Assembly (NCBI RefSeq): GCF_963855985.1
Contig: NC_087107.1
Span: forward strand, 2,542,001-2,606,000
Reading direction: 5' to 3'
From: Ostrinia nubilalis
Taxonomy: Eukaryota > Arthropoda > Insecta > Lepidoptera > Crambidae
Length of the DNA stretch: 64,000 bases
This document shows positions 1 to 10,776 of this stretch, one piece after another. The position numbers were made by a program, and so were the translations under genes. The first letter of the stretch is position 1; every line of letters starts with the position of its first letter. Under the pieces are notes generated by a model, which saw only the letters and a program-made list of their open reading frames with translations, was not told the DNA's origin and ran no database searches.

Positions 1-45
1 CATAACGACTGGTCCTGCGCTGCCCGCATCCAGGTTCTTATTACC
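1..45 (-). mobile_element. LINE tail fragment (GAAC-tail subfamily)
   Basis: A short antisense piece of the recurrent endonuclease-RT LINE 3' end. It carries the CTGGTCCTGCGCTGCCCGCA stretch that encodes part of the conserved C-terminus in other copies here. It is cut off by the window edge. Confidence 0.5.
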
Positions 46-650
46 TACTACCTACTTCTTCTTCTGATTCGATTCGCTCTTGCCAGAGCGGTCGTGGTCA
101 CGTTGAGGCGTAGTTCACATCGGTTGTAGAGGCGGATACAACTCTTCGCACGATCTCCCGCCATCTCTCTCTATTGGCAGACTGTCTGGTGCAGTCACAT
201 ACGCCGTCTCCCACTGCCGATTTCACTTGGTCAGTCCAGCGCATAGGTGACCTGCCACGCGATCGGCTTCGACTTTTCCTTGGACGACTAGTCGCTCTAT
301 GGACTTGTCATCCTGCTTTGAAACATGTTCGAAGTATTGCAGTATGCTCGACTGTACTACGGCTGATAAACGCTGAGTGATACCAAGCTCCTGGAGTATG
401 GTCACATCACATTGGTACAGGACTCTGTCCATGGTATCCCGAGCATCTTCCTCCAGCACCTATCTTCCTCTTTTTCAAGTTGCGTACTGTCCATGTCTCT
501 GCTGCGTAAAGAAAAATGGGGAATTCAAGCGCTCGTACCAGTCTAACTTTGGTGGCTTTGGTAATGTTGCGATTCCTCCATAACTTCCTTAACTTCTCCA
601 TCGCAGTTCTGGTTAAGTCGTACTTAGGCTGAATCTCGCAAGTCAGTGGC
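46..650 (-). mobile_element. LINE 3' end, endonuclease-reverse transcriptase type, decayed
   Basis: On the minus strand two overlapping frames read as the C-terminal part of an endonuclease-RT LINE. The first (about 652-407) contains WRNRNITKATKVRLVRALEF and PIFLYAAETWTVR. The second (459-223) contains VTILQELGITQRLSAVVQS and SIERLVVQGKVE. The frame switch between them shows decay. The 3' end lies at the left, where the minus strand ends in an AAG-rich tail. The same 3' sequence recurs in plus orientation near 39720-39850. The clade (RTE-like or another) is not certain. The right edge abuts the BEL remnant. Confidence 0.8.
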
Positions 651-1401
651 ATTAGTGACGGGCAATGTAAATAAAAGCAAAAATTTTAACGTTTTAACCG
701 ATTTGACGAACAGATTTTCATCTTTACAAAAACTTTTAAACGTTCTATCGCATGTTAATCGAAACCAACTTGCATCTTTAATGCAAGATGCTTCACAAGC
801 GGAGAAGATTGAATTCAAATTCAATCCTCCCTCGGCTCCCCACTTCGGAGGTGTTTGGGAGATACAAATTAAAGCGGCTAAAAGTCATTTATATCGGGTC
901 GTTGGCGATCAAGTCTTAACTTTTGAAGAGCTGACGACACTTTTCGTACAAATCGAAGCCATTTTAAATTCGAGACCGTTGTGTCCCGTAAGTGCTGATC
1001 CCAGCGATCTGTCAGCATTGACACCAGGTCATTTCTTAACGTTAGAACCGTTAACAGCGGTCCCCGATGAAGATCTTTCTTCCATTAACATTAATCGGTT
1101 TCATCGGTGGCAGTTGTTGCAATCTTTCCATCAGAATTTCTGGTCCAGATGGAAACACGAATATCTTAACTCTTTAACGCAACGCGCTAAATGGACTAAA
1201 GATTCAAAACCATTAGCTGTAGGATCGATGGTCATCATTAAGGATGACAATCGAGCGCCGTTACACTGGACCCTCGGTAGGGTACAGCAGCTCATTGCTG
1301 GAGCTGACGGAATCGTTAGAATCGCCATGGTTAAAACTGCAACCAATAACTTGATTCAGCGTCCATTGGTTAAGTTATGCCCTCTGCCAATCGAGGCCTA
1401 A
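646..1401 (+). pseudogene. BEL/Pao retrotransposon pol C-terminus (integrase end plus DUF5641)
   Basis: A 251-codon open frame matching the last part of BEL/Pao polyproteins. The end of the integrase core is visible as FNPPSAPHFGGVWE, then QIEAILNSRPL and ALTPGHFLTLEPL. The typical C-terminal tail domain (DUF5641) follows, with FWSRWKHEYLNSLTQR, IKDDNRAPLHWTLGRV and RPLVKLCPLP. The upstream gag, protease, RT, RNase H and most of integrase are missing because the LINE sequence begins at about 650. The first 50 or so codons after the nominal Met align poorly with the family. The frame is open to its natural stop, so the loss is 5' truncation rather than mutation of this part. It is an orphan retroelement fragment. 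Confidence 0.88.
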
Positions 1402-1539
1402 CTTAATATCAATCTCGTATCGTATTCGTATCATATCGTTTTTCGTAAACTTAGTTTTAGTTTTATCAATAGTTTATCGTATATATATATCGTTTATCAG
1501 TCTTAGCGTTAGTTATTAACCAGAAAATACCATAGATAT

Positions 1540-1900
1540 TTTGGTGGGCGGGATGTTCCGTCATCGTAACTTTTCGTTTAATTTTCATAATAATCGTGGG
1601 TATCGATGTCTCTGCATAAGTATCGATGTAGTGACAAAACGCAGTCAAACGAGGCTGCTTATGCGCTCCGTCCTTCGAGTTGGATTTTTATTGACAACTT
1701 GAGGGCAGTCACGCTTTGGAGGCCGCACCGGTCACATCGCCATCTTCTATTCGTATCCAACGGGCCCGTCGACGCGTGTGCTAGTCACCCTCCCATGTGA
1801 TCTCAACTTACCTCATCATCTACACGCCCAAATGTGCTAGAAACCGAAGGAATTCCCAACTGCTGTTACCCAAACTCGAGGTGGAACTGTCAACGATCTG
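1540..1900 (+). repeat. Probable 3' LTR of the BEL/Pao element
   Basis: About 140 bases after the pol stop there is a G-rich polypurine-like tract (GGTGGGCGGGA) followed by TGTTCCGTCATCG. This is the expected order of primer tract and LTR start in BEL elements. The right end is not clear; no matching 5' LTR is in the window. Confidence 0.5.
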
Positions 1901-3800
1901 CTCAAGGTACGTGAGTGCATAGTATTTTGTCATTGCGTACTGCTCGTACAGAACATCGATCCCTTTTTACCGGCAAGCCTTCTACGGTTTGATCCAGGTG
2001 TAGCAGGAAGCCACCAATCGCCTTTTTAAGGTTAGACCAGACCAACGCGTGCAGCTGGCGTGCACGATGACGATGGCGATGGCGACCAGACAGCGTGTAT
2101 GAATTTGTAGCGATGTGTTCACATCAACGCGTCCTGTCATTGGTCGCGGCGATCTATGCAGCGTCTGCACGCAGCGATCAGCGATCATCGCGACATTTGT
2201 CACTGTGACGTTTCTGTTTTTTAAAATCGATGTAATAAATAGTAAGTAGGATCTGTTAAAAAGTTTTTACACAATTAAAAATGAATTATTCATAACATAC
2301 CACTAGTCTGACCTACTTGAATAATAAAAAAGGTTTTAGGATAAAGTATCAATATCAGAATTTATTTTTATGTAATAAAGAAATTATTCTAGTTTTCTCG
2401 AGAACCTGCTTCTTCAACTTAAACTTACTTCTACCACTAGAAACACCTAGTTGATCAAAACTGATGTCTTTTTGTATGTTTGGGTTATTTATTATTAAAG
2501 ACAAAAAATATATTTGGACTATTATGTACTCTGTGGTTTGGGTGCATAATGTAATTTCCTTTGCCTTAAAAAAAGTAAATGTCAAGATGACTGTTGCACC
2601 AAAAATGAAAATTGATTTTGATAGATGTTGTGTTGAGTTCTGTGTAGTTTTGTGCGATTTAACCAAGATTTAACGATAAGAACGACAATGGTAAAAGGTA
2701 ATGGGGGCAAATTTTTTCCCTCAAGGAAAAAGATGGATTGGTTATAATCTTACTTGCCCACAAGGATACTGTACGAGCACGTCAGCATCGACCGCGACCT
2801 ACAACATGCTAGCCGACTGGCCCATGAACCCTGAACGAACGTGCACCGTAGGCACTCTACACCGACGGCACATTGGACTGGACACATTGAATTGTGTACA
2901 TTATGTAAATCTTGTATATAGCAATAGCATAACAGTAATAAACCAGATATCAACCGTCCGCGTTGTTTCATTTACCCCACTGAGGCCAAGAAAGCCTTAG
3001 TGCAGTCCTCCTTCCTATCAAACCTTTCTTTAAATCTAATTAAAAGGTATTGTTAGGGCTCTAGGGACTACAAACGAAGCCAGAAATAGAGCTTGGTTAT
3101 GAGTAACCAATACCTACTACCTATACCGCATGTAATCCTGTCTCATTCTATAATATATGGCCGCCTGAATAAACTTGAGTGAAAAAGTGTTTCCACTGTC
3201 TCAATTGCATCAAAAGCTCCAAGCAAATTATTAAATTCAGTTTCCATTTTGCCGAATAAGCGTGATTGACAATATGCGTGACAGTTGTGGTGACAGTGAC
3301 AACCTGCACGCGCAGTGATTGCCATCGCGGTCGCGGCAGTGTGAAACAACTTTTGCACGCGCAGTGGTCGCCATCGCCATCGCCATCGCTGCACGCGTTG
3401 GTTTGTCCGAACCTTAATCGTGGTGCGTTTGCTACATCGTTTTACTTCATCTACGCAGCCGCCATTATTTGAGATGAAAGCTCCAATATAAGTATGACTT
3501 AGGTCTTAACTACATGTATAACGTACCTACCTAGGTACTAGGCATGTATTAATGGCCGTCAATTTTGAAGAAATACATAAGTAATTCGTTAAAATAAATA
3601 CATAATATAATGTATTTTATACATTTTAGGCAAAGAAAGTACAGTCTACGATGTTAGATAGAAAAATAAAACAACGACAATCTAATACAACAAAGTATTA
3701 CAAACTTCGTGGCACTTTATTTAAATTCTTAGCTATGTTGAATATTAAGAAATGGTTGCCTGAGTTATTATGAAAGGAATAGAAACTGTCTCTATTTATT
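1901..3800. other. Non-coding, weak repeat traces
   Basis: No convincing gene. About 2031-2100 and 3340-3412 are related in inverted orientation: AAGGTTNGACNANACCAACG followed by GCAGC and GATGGCGATGGCG. They may be two ends of a degraded DNA element. A stretch near 2700-3060 has an AATAAA signal (2938) and an LTR-like look but no partner. I saw nothing else. Confidence 0.35.
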
Positions 3801-3805
3801 GTTTA

Positions 3806-4033
3806 CTAGCTTTCCGCCCGCGGCTTCGCCCGCGTGGAATTTTGTCTGTCACAGAAAAACTTTATCGCGCGCGTCCATGTTTCAAAAACCGGGATAAAAA
3901 CTATCCTATGTTCTTTCCCGGGACTCAAACTATCTCTATGCCAAATTTCATCAAAATCGGTTGCGAGGTTTAAGCGGGAAAGCGTAACAGACAGACAGAC
4001 AGACAGAGTTACTTTCGCATTTATAATATTAGT
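3806..4033 (-). mobile_element. Lep1-type Helitron, minus orientation
   Basis: Read on the minus strand, it starts near ACTAATATTATAAATGCG, carries a GTCT microsatellite, and ends in a GC-rich hairpin (GCGGGCGAAGCCGCGGGCGG) followed by AGCTAG and a T. A 3' CTAG end with a nearby hairpin is the Helitron hallmark. Related copies lie at 20115-20335 and 44430-44690. Confidence 0.7.
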
Positions 4034-4226
4034 TGGGATTAGTTGGGATTTACGTGATTTGGAGTTATTATAAATAACCGGAGGTTGAGACACAAATTCC
4101 AAACAAGTGTTAAGATAGACGCACTTACAGTGATTCTGGGACAATTATGGCGAATTAAAGAAAATTGGAAGGATCAAACACAAAAAATCGGAATTATTTT
4201 TTACTTTATTATTCACCAAAGAATTC

Positions 4227-4547
4227 TCAGTATACAAAACTGCAGTTTCTACGATCCAGTTTGTGTATGATGGATGATACAGCAACGCTGACTCCAGGGA
4301 AGGTCTCGTTAGCGCAGAGATGTCCCCAGGATATTACTTCTATGAGAATGTTCTGGAAGTACAGAGGGCCACCGGAGTCTCCCTGGCAGGCGTCGCGACC
4401 TCCCACATCCAGGATTCCAGCACAGATCATGTTCTCGGTCACGATGTACCAAGGATCGTCGAGCATCTCGTAGCGTTCACGGCAAAGGTCATTGTTGATT
4501 GTGAAGACTTGCAAGTCCAAGAGCACTTCAGAGCCCGGCCGATAATA
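4227..4547 (-). CDS. Trypsin-like serine protease, terminal exon (C-terminus altered)
   Basis: The minus strand has an acceptor (AATAACAG) at 4549-4548, then 107 codons in phase 0. It reads VLLDLQVFTINNDLCRE, then MICAG, then GRDACQGDSGGP, which holds the catalytic Ser (in GDSGGP) and the Asp of the trypsin specificity pocket (in GRDAC). SWGHLCANETFPGVS follows. The His and Asp exons of the catalytic triad are not visible upstream within several kb, which is filled with repeats. The usual C-terminal helix of the YTNWIV type is absent from this frame but readable in another frame after about 4272, which suggests a small insertion. AATAAA lies at 4210-4205, 17 bases after the stop. It is either a duplicated-exon pseudogene or the end of a gene with distant exons. 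Confidence 0.72.
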   Translation of the reverse strand, partial: YYRPGSEVLLDLQVFTINNDLCRERYEMLDDPWYIVTENMICAGILDVGGRDACQGDSGGPLYFQNILIEVISWGHLCANETFPGVSVAVSSIIHKLDRRNCSFVY

Positions 4548-4619
4548 CTGTTATTACCTACCTGTAATGAACAAAGATTTTGTTATTTTTCATTACCCTT
4601 AATAAACAATCCATTTTCT

Positions 4620-5110
4620 AAATATATAGGACAGTTGCACTAAGAACCCCACCTCCCCCCCTCCCGGATAAACCCCCTTACGTGATGGGACTGGGTACCG
4701 GTAAACCGGCGCCAAAAACCCAGTGCACGACAGGTTTCATCAACTCGTCGGGCAATTCGTACGTAACCCACAATTGAATGGGCAGGGGGCTGTCGGGATA
4801 ATTTCCTGGGCCGGTGCAGGGGACATCTTTAAAAACCCCCCACAGGCGGAAGCTGGTGGGGTGTTTGCCCGGGCCCATTCATTGGAGGGCCGCTCTCGGT
4901 ACTCCTCAGATCAGCAGAGCTTGAATAATTGAGTCAGACAAATAAGACTGCATTGACAGTTAACTTTCCCCCGGGACAAACTTGACCTTCAATCGTTGTG
5001 TTTTTATTGGCGGTCAAGCTGTAGATCCTGGCTACACAGGAGTTGCAGCGGTGGGAGTGATAAGGTGGGAATAGTCCCGTTTGATAAGACTCCTTCAAGA
5101 TTTAGATCCG
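4620..5110. repeat. Unclassified dispersed repeat
   Basis: Contains the unit with CCCCCGGGACAAACTTGACC and TAGATCCTGGCTACACAGGA at about 4965-5070. The unit recurs at 33190-33262 (minus), 39425-39690 (partial tandem), 42950-43075 and 50795-50905 (minus). No coding potential or termini identified. Confidence 0.6.
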
Positions 5111-5446
5111 AACCCACTTGAAGTCCAATAGTCCAAACAGCTTGATCAGCAGCGCAGTGTTGAAACTGATCCCACTGATTAATGTTCGTCCGAAATAGAC
5201 GTCATCACAGTCCCGCCCGCATACCTGCGCTAGCGCAGCGACATGCCAGCGATTAATACAACTAGATCATATTTGATGTTTGTGCGCACCTCACGCCAGT
5301 TACACTTTCGTGTGGGGAATTCAGGTTATTTGTATTTTGGTGGGCGATCCAATTTAACTGGTGGAACGACCCACCTGGAATTTAATGTTCGGGCAGAGGG
5401 TGCATTTCATCATTTTTGAAGCATAAGAATTAAGTTAACTTTTTAC

Positions 5447-5500
5447 TTGATCTTGCCTTGGGGCAGGCCTTTGTCCAGCAGTGGACGTCATTTGGCTATA
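5447..5500 (+). mobile_element. LINE tail fragment (GAAC-tail subfamily)
   Basis: Carries GGCAGGCCTTTGTCCAGCAG then TGGACGTCATTTGGCT, the last codons of the recurrent endonuclease-RT LINE (ending VQQWTSFG in complete copies). Confidence 0.7.
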
Positions 5501-5521
5501 TCGTCATTTGGAAAACTCTTA

Positions 5522-5639
5522 GGCTGGGTTGCACCATCTTACTTTAACTTTGACAAACGTCAAAAATATGTCAAAGTCCATACAAAAAGCACCAGTTATT
5601 GTTATTGTTCCGGTTCAAATAAAGTGGTGCAACTCAGCC
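5522..5639. mobile_element. PIF/Harbinger-like MITE, copy 1
   Basis: Terminal inverted repeats GGCTGGGTTGCACCA and TGGTGCAACTCAGCC, flanked by TTA at 5519-5521 and 5640-5642. Internally it has AACTTTGACAAACGTCAAAA. Four more copies are listed below. The TTA target duplication points to the PIF/Harbinger class. Confidence 0.85.
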
Positions 5640-5642
5640 TTA

Positions 5643-6934
5643 ATCAATACCACCAAGATATAACTTCTGTAAAAGCGAAAGACAACACTATCAATTATAC
5701 TTTACTCCTAGTTTTATTTGTAAAATGTGTTTTTAGCTGGGTAGGTACATTGAAAACCATCATAGTTTTTCAGTAGAGTCACTAACGCAATGAAGCACAA
5801 GTACGAGTAACGTCTCATATTCTAATTCTAGATCCTTATGGATAAAGCTTCACACTTATCTCGAAACTTGGGTTGACAGAGCCTGCTGCATACAACGCAT
5901 GTTGTACCTCAATCTCATACATCACGAAGTATGATTAGCACGGTGTATTTGCATCAAAAACATACCTGGACGCTATATCTAAACCTAATGAGACTTTCGC
6001 TGCTACCTGACTTATTAGCCACTACATAAATAAACAGACTTTGGTAGAATTTAGGGTTGCCCTATGCCTGATCATCTACCCTGATGACATAAAACGGATT
6101 TAGCATGCTGAATGTTGATGATTCTGATTCTGATTCTGAAATGGCAATGGGCAGGGTTCTTAGCGCGAGGACCGGACGCTCGATGAGGTAGATTTCTTGA
6201 GCTTCGCTTATTGAAAGCGCAGCATTAAGAAGACTGTTTAGTAGACAGATATTCTTGGTACCTTGTGACGAGCTAGGTATTAATTGCGTACTTTAAACAA
6301 GCTGTTTTTTGGAAAACAATACAATTGCTTAGTCATGTCTTCTTTCCCATGATTGCCAAATAGCTACCTGCAATTTCGTTCATTCGTTTCAGACAAAGGC
6401 CTCCCCCAAGGATGTCCCCAAAGTATTGCAAGCAGTATTGGTTCCAATTAAAGTCACCTGCATTTTAAATGTTACCTCTAAGTACCTACCCTCTTCAAAG
6501 AATTGCCCTAAAATTCATAATGGCATTCAACATTACAGGTACGGCCAGAATCATGGAGCCGGCAGCCCTGGCCTGCAGACGTGCCGCATAACTGGTGAGC
6601 AATTACTCGTTATTCTCAAAATGGCTGCGCAGGCGCCATCCGGAATGCCTCAGGTATGTTTGAAACGTCTCTGGACTGGGACAAGTTCAGATTTTTTGAG
6701 TTTACCGCGCCATTCATGGGAATTATGAATGATGGTCAAGATGCTCACTGGATTAGCTATTATTTTGCCTTCAGCATAGTTCACAGTCTATAAATGCCTA
6801 TTTCTTTAAATAGATTATCGTCCCAACTGAAGGATTAAGTGTGTCAAGCTCCCAGGCTCCCATAGCCCTCAGGAACTGGTTACCATCATCCGATTTATCG
6901 ATGGTCCGTTCTTAGTTGCTTAGAAACTATCTTA
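5643..6934. other. Non-coding; LINE scraps
   Basis: No gene seen. A minus LINE-tail fragment with ACAAAGGCCTCCCCCAAGGA is at about 6378-6415, next to a GTTC-type tail. A plus fragment with TGGCAATGGGCAGGG is at 6139-6155, next to a GATTCT repeat. Confidence 0.6.
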
Positions 6935-7053
6935 GGCTGAGTTGCACCACCTAACTTTGACCGTAACTTTGACGATAACCGGTGTTTTTTTGTATGAAGT
7001 TTGACAGCTTTTTGACGTTTGTCAAAGTTAAAGTAGGATGGTGCAATCCAGCC
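6935..7053. mobile_element. PIF/Harbinger-like MITE, copy 2
   Basis: Opposite orientation to copy 1. Ends GGCTGAGTTGCACCA and GGTGCAATCCAGCC. Flanked by TTA at 6932-6934 and 7054-7056. Confidence 0.85.
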
Positions 7054-7341
7054 TTAGTCTTTGACTCCTTTTTGGAATTACTCAGTTGTTGATTTCGTAC
7101 TTCGATAAATAATAACATTTGATAAAAAGACACAATGCTCAGAAAAGGCTACAAATATTTTGCTTTACTTTTCTGCGTAAACCATTTCCCGTAATATTTT
7201 AGATCCAAGCGAACTAAACAAAGTTTCAAAATAACTACATAGTACGTACACAGATTCAGTTGTAAAATACCTAGTTGTGTGTCCACTCGTAAAGAGCCAG
7301 CTATTAATACCGGTACTGAATCGGTACCGCAAATAACGTAC

Positions 7342-7432
7342 AGTTGACAGCACATCAACCTTTACATTTTTGTTGCAAAATAGCCTGTATTACAACGAGA
7401 TAAGACGCCACTGTGTTTAGGTTGATGTGCTG
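7342..7432. repeat. Inverted repeat GACAGCACATCAACCT
   Basis: A 16-base perfect inverted repeat (GACAGCACATCAACCT and AGGTTGATGTGCTGTC) bounds about 90 bases. Similar half-sites occur near 19157 and 56948, so this is probably a small MITE family. Confidence 0.5.
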
Positions 7433-7576
7433 TCGTCCGTGCAACGTCAGACGCCGGTTTTAGTTCTTGCACTCTCGGCCTAATATGTTGTTGACTATCA
7501 ATAGATCAATGCGCCTCGGGTAAAGTGTCGTTCACACAGTCAATTATCGCTGTTAGGGAGTTGATGATTTTATAGA

Positions 7577-7780
7577 GTTAGGGCTTGTTCCCTGAGTGAG
7601 TTTTTTGCGCTGATAGTGGGAAAAATAAAATGAGTTTTTATGAGTTTTACTGGATCCCGCAAATCTGAATTACCGTGGGGACGAGCCCTTATGATGCCCT
7701 TGGTGGGACGTGTGTATAAGTGCCTTAGAATAGGGCCTATGTACTGAATAAGTAATTTGAATTTGAATTTATGACAAGTT
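7577..7780 (+). repeat. Small palindromic repeat followed by a LINE 3' tail
   Basis: About 7577-7690 has imperfect inverted ends (AGGGCTTGTTCC and GGACGAGCCCTT). About 7700-7775 ends in TTTGAATTTGAATTT, typical of jockey/CR1-type LINE 3' ends in moths. Confidence 0.4.
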
Positions 7781-9072
7781 TCTGAATGTAAATTCTTGTT
7801 CTTGATTGCCGTATTTTTACAGTGCGCTCAGGCACGACATTTATGAAGATTTTGATCAAGCGGTGCTGTAGGCACATTCTAAACTCTCTGACATTAAAAA
7901 ATTGTAGTCCAATTCTACGTCAACATACTCAGATCTAGGAATGTACCTGCCGCACTCCTACCGGCGGTGCGTTTGATAAAAAGCGCGCTGCGCCCGCGCA
8001 CGCTGCTCATAATTGCTGACAGAGTACAGGCGATGGCAGAATGAGGGTAGTATTATAAAATGTGAAATCACTTATTGTGTACTTCTACATCATACAGATG
8101 GAGATTAGCCACAAATTGTGCCTTCTCTAGACAAAGTTTTAGATTCTGATTCAAGAAATTTGCATGTTATGCCACTAAGAGCAGATTTTTCAATCGTCAG
8201 TATCTTTTAACTGAAGAATAAATTTGTCATTTTGGCATATTTTCCATAGTGAAACTGTCAATGTGCCAAATTTATTTTTCAGTTAAAAGTTATCCGACGA
8301 TTGAAAAATCAGCGCTACATGTAAGTATGTAGTAACCAAACTGCCAACTGTGAAACGGCCTAGCCACATATTTTGACTCAGATGTACCTAGACTCACTCT
8401 AAGTGAAAATTAGAAGTTTGGCTCTACGAGTACATGAACTTTTCCAAGTTTCTTCCGAAAAACCGGTCATCGTCCAGTTCATGGTCGAGCTGTTATGATG
8501 CTTTAAAGGGCTGTCTGGCTGTCTTCTTCTTCCTCGGCCCCTCACTGATGAGGATCGCGACCACATTTAATAGTGTTCCTCCACAGACTGCGGTCATAAG
8601 CTGTGTGGACCGCACGATGCAGACTTCCGCCCACCGTCTTCCTCACCGCGTCTGACTCGTCGGCTAAAAGGCTGACGACGTAGAAAAAGAAAATATTCCT
8701 GTAATTTTTCTCGTTAAGAGTACTCTGTACAGCAAGGTCACAGCAATGCGGGATCGCGGCGTAATCGCTGCGCTCGCGCCGCTTTACTTCGCCGGTTCCG
8801 GAACGCCAATCGCCTCTAATCATTGTTTAACTCATTCCTCGAATTTTAAACGAAAAAACGGTTAAACAAGTCATTGGATGGCGATCAAAATACGCGGCCA
8901 GTTGAACTATTTGATAGTTTTTGTACCCTATAGTTAGAGCAGCTAATGTTCGCTGACGGAAATGAAAAGGACAGTGGCTTTGAATTCCCGTGCCTCATAA
9001 AATAGTTAGTTACCTGGATTGAAATCTTCTAAATCCAGTGTTTAAATTTAATGTCAAAAAAGGTGATCTTGG
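7781..9072. other. Non-coding with one palindromic MITE (8178-8316)
   Basis: The MITE has arms GCAGATTTTTCAATCGTC and GACGATTGAAAAATCAGC, with AACTGAAGAATAAATTTG and its near complement inside. About 8500-8820 has a GC-rich stretch with short open frames on both strands that I do not recognise. No host gene seen. Confidence 0.55.
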
Positions 9073-9080
9073 ACCTGCAG

Positions 9081-9423
9081 CAGTGATGTTCTTGATACGG
9101 CAATTGCCGTAATATACGGCATTCAGGCATCTTAGGCACCATAAATACGGTATACGGCAGCTCTTTCATTACCGTATCAAAATATACGGCAATTGATTAA
9201 TGTAGAGTTTTATGAGTTTTTAAAAGTGAAGAATAAAATAAGTAAGTTTAAAAGTAGTTTACGTATCTACTTATAGTACATAATACATCAACATTTTTTT
9301 TTTAATTTTAACCTTCTAAGTAAGCATGTTGTACAATACGGCAATTTTTCTAAGTTTTCCTTAAAAATCCGGCAATTTTAGAATTAGAATACGGCAACCC
9401 TAAATTTGTCAGGAACAACACTG
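9081..9423. mobile_element. hAT-type MITE with 8-bp target duplication
   Basis: Ends CAGTGATGTTCTTGA and TCAGGAACAACACTG, flanked on both sides by ACCTGCAG (9073-9080 and 9424-9431). Internally it is full of TACGGCA/TGCCGTA motifs near both ends, as expected for subterminal transposase-binding repeats. No ORF. Confidence 0.85.
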
Positions 9424-9447
9424 ACCTGCAGCAATTTTGTGTCACAC

Positions 9448-9566
9448 CAGTGGGCTGAGTGTGAGTTTACATCAAACGCGCTCACTAGTCCCTCATACAT
9501 TAAATGTCATTTTTTGACGCGCTCACTAGTGAGTGCGTGTGATGGAAACTCACACTGAGCCCTCAG
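9448..9566. mobile_element. Palindromic MITE
   Basis: Near-complete hairpin with arms GGCTGAGTGTGAGTTTACAT and AACTCACACTGAGCCC, and GACGCGCTCACTAGTGAG in the middle. It lies 17 bases right of the preceding hAT MITE's target duplication. Confidence 0.7.
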
Positions 9567-10167
9567 TTTACTTAATTTACAAAGTAAGCGAAGCTTTTAC
9601 TATGCAGCTCAATAACGAACGCATACCTACATAATATAATATTATAATACATAATAAATATCAATACAACAGTTACACATACCTACTTAGTAAAATGCCC
9701 TAGATTACATCTCGTGTTCATCGCATCAACATCGCCCCCGGTAGCATTCGGCGTGGTACATGATCTTTCATCTCCGAAATGTTAATTGAACCTATTGCTA
9801 AACAGATCAATTAGCTACATTGTAACCGATTGTGCGCGTGCGACGCGCGACGTTCGTCGGCGCAGATTGATGCGCGCTCTGTCATGGATCGTCTAATAAA
9901 TACATCATTAAATACGTCTAGCTACACTCGTACTTATTTTGATAGGCTTTCTCCAAGTCTATAACATTCTAAGTATCGTAACAAAAATATGGATCAGTCC
10001 GATTTCTATGACGAAATAGGATTTCTTAAGTCACGAGTGTTTTCCAAGATCTCAGAAAAATTTGGAACCTGCGTAGCTACCTTTCATGATCGTCATAGCT
10101 TGACTGAGATCCCAGAGTTAACGAGCTGTTAAATTGCGACTCTCCCTTATATTTTGCTGGGCAATAG

Positions 10168-10680
10168 CAGGCCTGTTCATCTCCGCAAGTTTACATCGAA
10201 AACAAAACACGCACGATGGCCCACCTACAGGATACTATTCGACAAGGCCTCACATACGAGCGAACATTGACTCACGCACGCGTATTCTTGTGTATGATGG
10301 AAGAAAATAAAGAAAATGGTGTACTAAATACCTACTGTGCAGTATTTAACTGCCTAAATAGTAATAAAAACACAGAATGTTTTAAGTTGCCTCAAGACAC
10401 TGAGAGGTAAATAAGTAGTTAATATTATTCGTGATAATTCATGGTAAATCATGTATTTCCTCGCCATTTTCCGCAGTTTGGCACTTCACGTCACATCATT
10501 TTACCGAAGTCAGCCCTATAGCTTCGGCGCAGTGCCGATCACTGACGTTTGTCAACAAAATGATGCTTGACTCTTGAGACAGGCTAAATTACACCATATT
10601 GTTAATGACATTGAGCATACAATTTTTTAAATACCTTCGCGAAGTAAAACTTCTGTACGTAGTACTTATTATTATTCTGT
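10168..10680 (+). mobile_element. THAP-exon-bearing DNA element, copy 1
   Basis: 513 bases from CAGGCCTGTTCATCTCC to TATTATTATTCTGT, flanked by GGCAATAG at 10160-10167 and 10681-10688 (8-bp target duplication). It carries a THAP-like exon (see next entry). A second copy lies at 43172-43691. An 8-bp duplication plus a THAP-type DNA-binding exon fits the P-element superfamily, but the terminal inverted repeats are weak, so hAT is not excluded. Confidence 0.75.
10216..10406 (+). CDS. THAP zinc-finger N-terminal exon (partial transposase or captured gene exon)
   Basis: The open frame from 10216 contains in-frame Mets at 10294 and 10297, then GVLNTYCAVFNCLNS and ECFKLPQDTER. The C-x4-C pair followed by FxxP is the start of a THAP (C2CH) finger. 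The distal Cys and His would come from a later exon, since the frame meets a good donor (GAGAG then GTAAAT at 10407). No later exon is found in the 270 bases to the element end. THAP fingers occur in P-element transposases and in host DNA-binding proteins. Alone, this exon cannot form a complete finger. The second copy is frame-broken. Confidence 0.6.
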
Positions 10681-10776
10681 GGCAATAGGGACTTTGACAC
10701 GTCATCTGGTTACGAATTCAATTGGTTTCAAAGCTACCTTTTGGTAGCCAACTAAAAACTAACTTAATTTATAAAC

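Noticed and set aside
2355..2673. Overlapping open frames on both strands (103 and 69 codons)
   Set aside because: AT-rich, no domain motif, mutually overlapping; looks like chance open frames.
8434..8823. Frames of 73 and 93 codons on opposite strands
   Set aside because: No recognisable family; a GC-rich repeat-like stretch is more likely than a gene.
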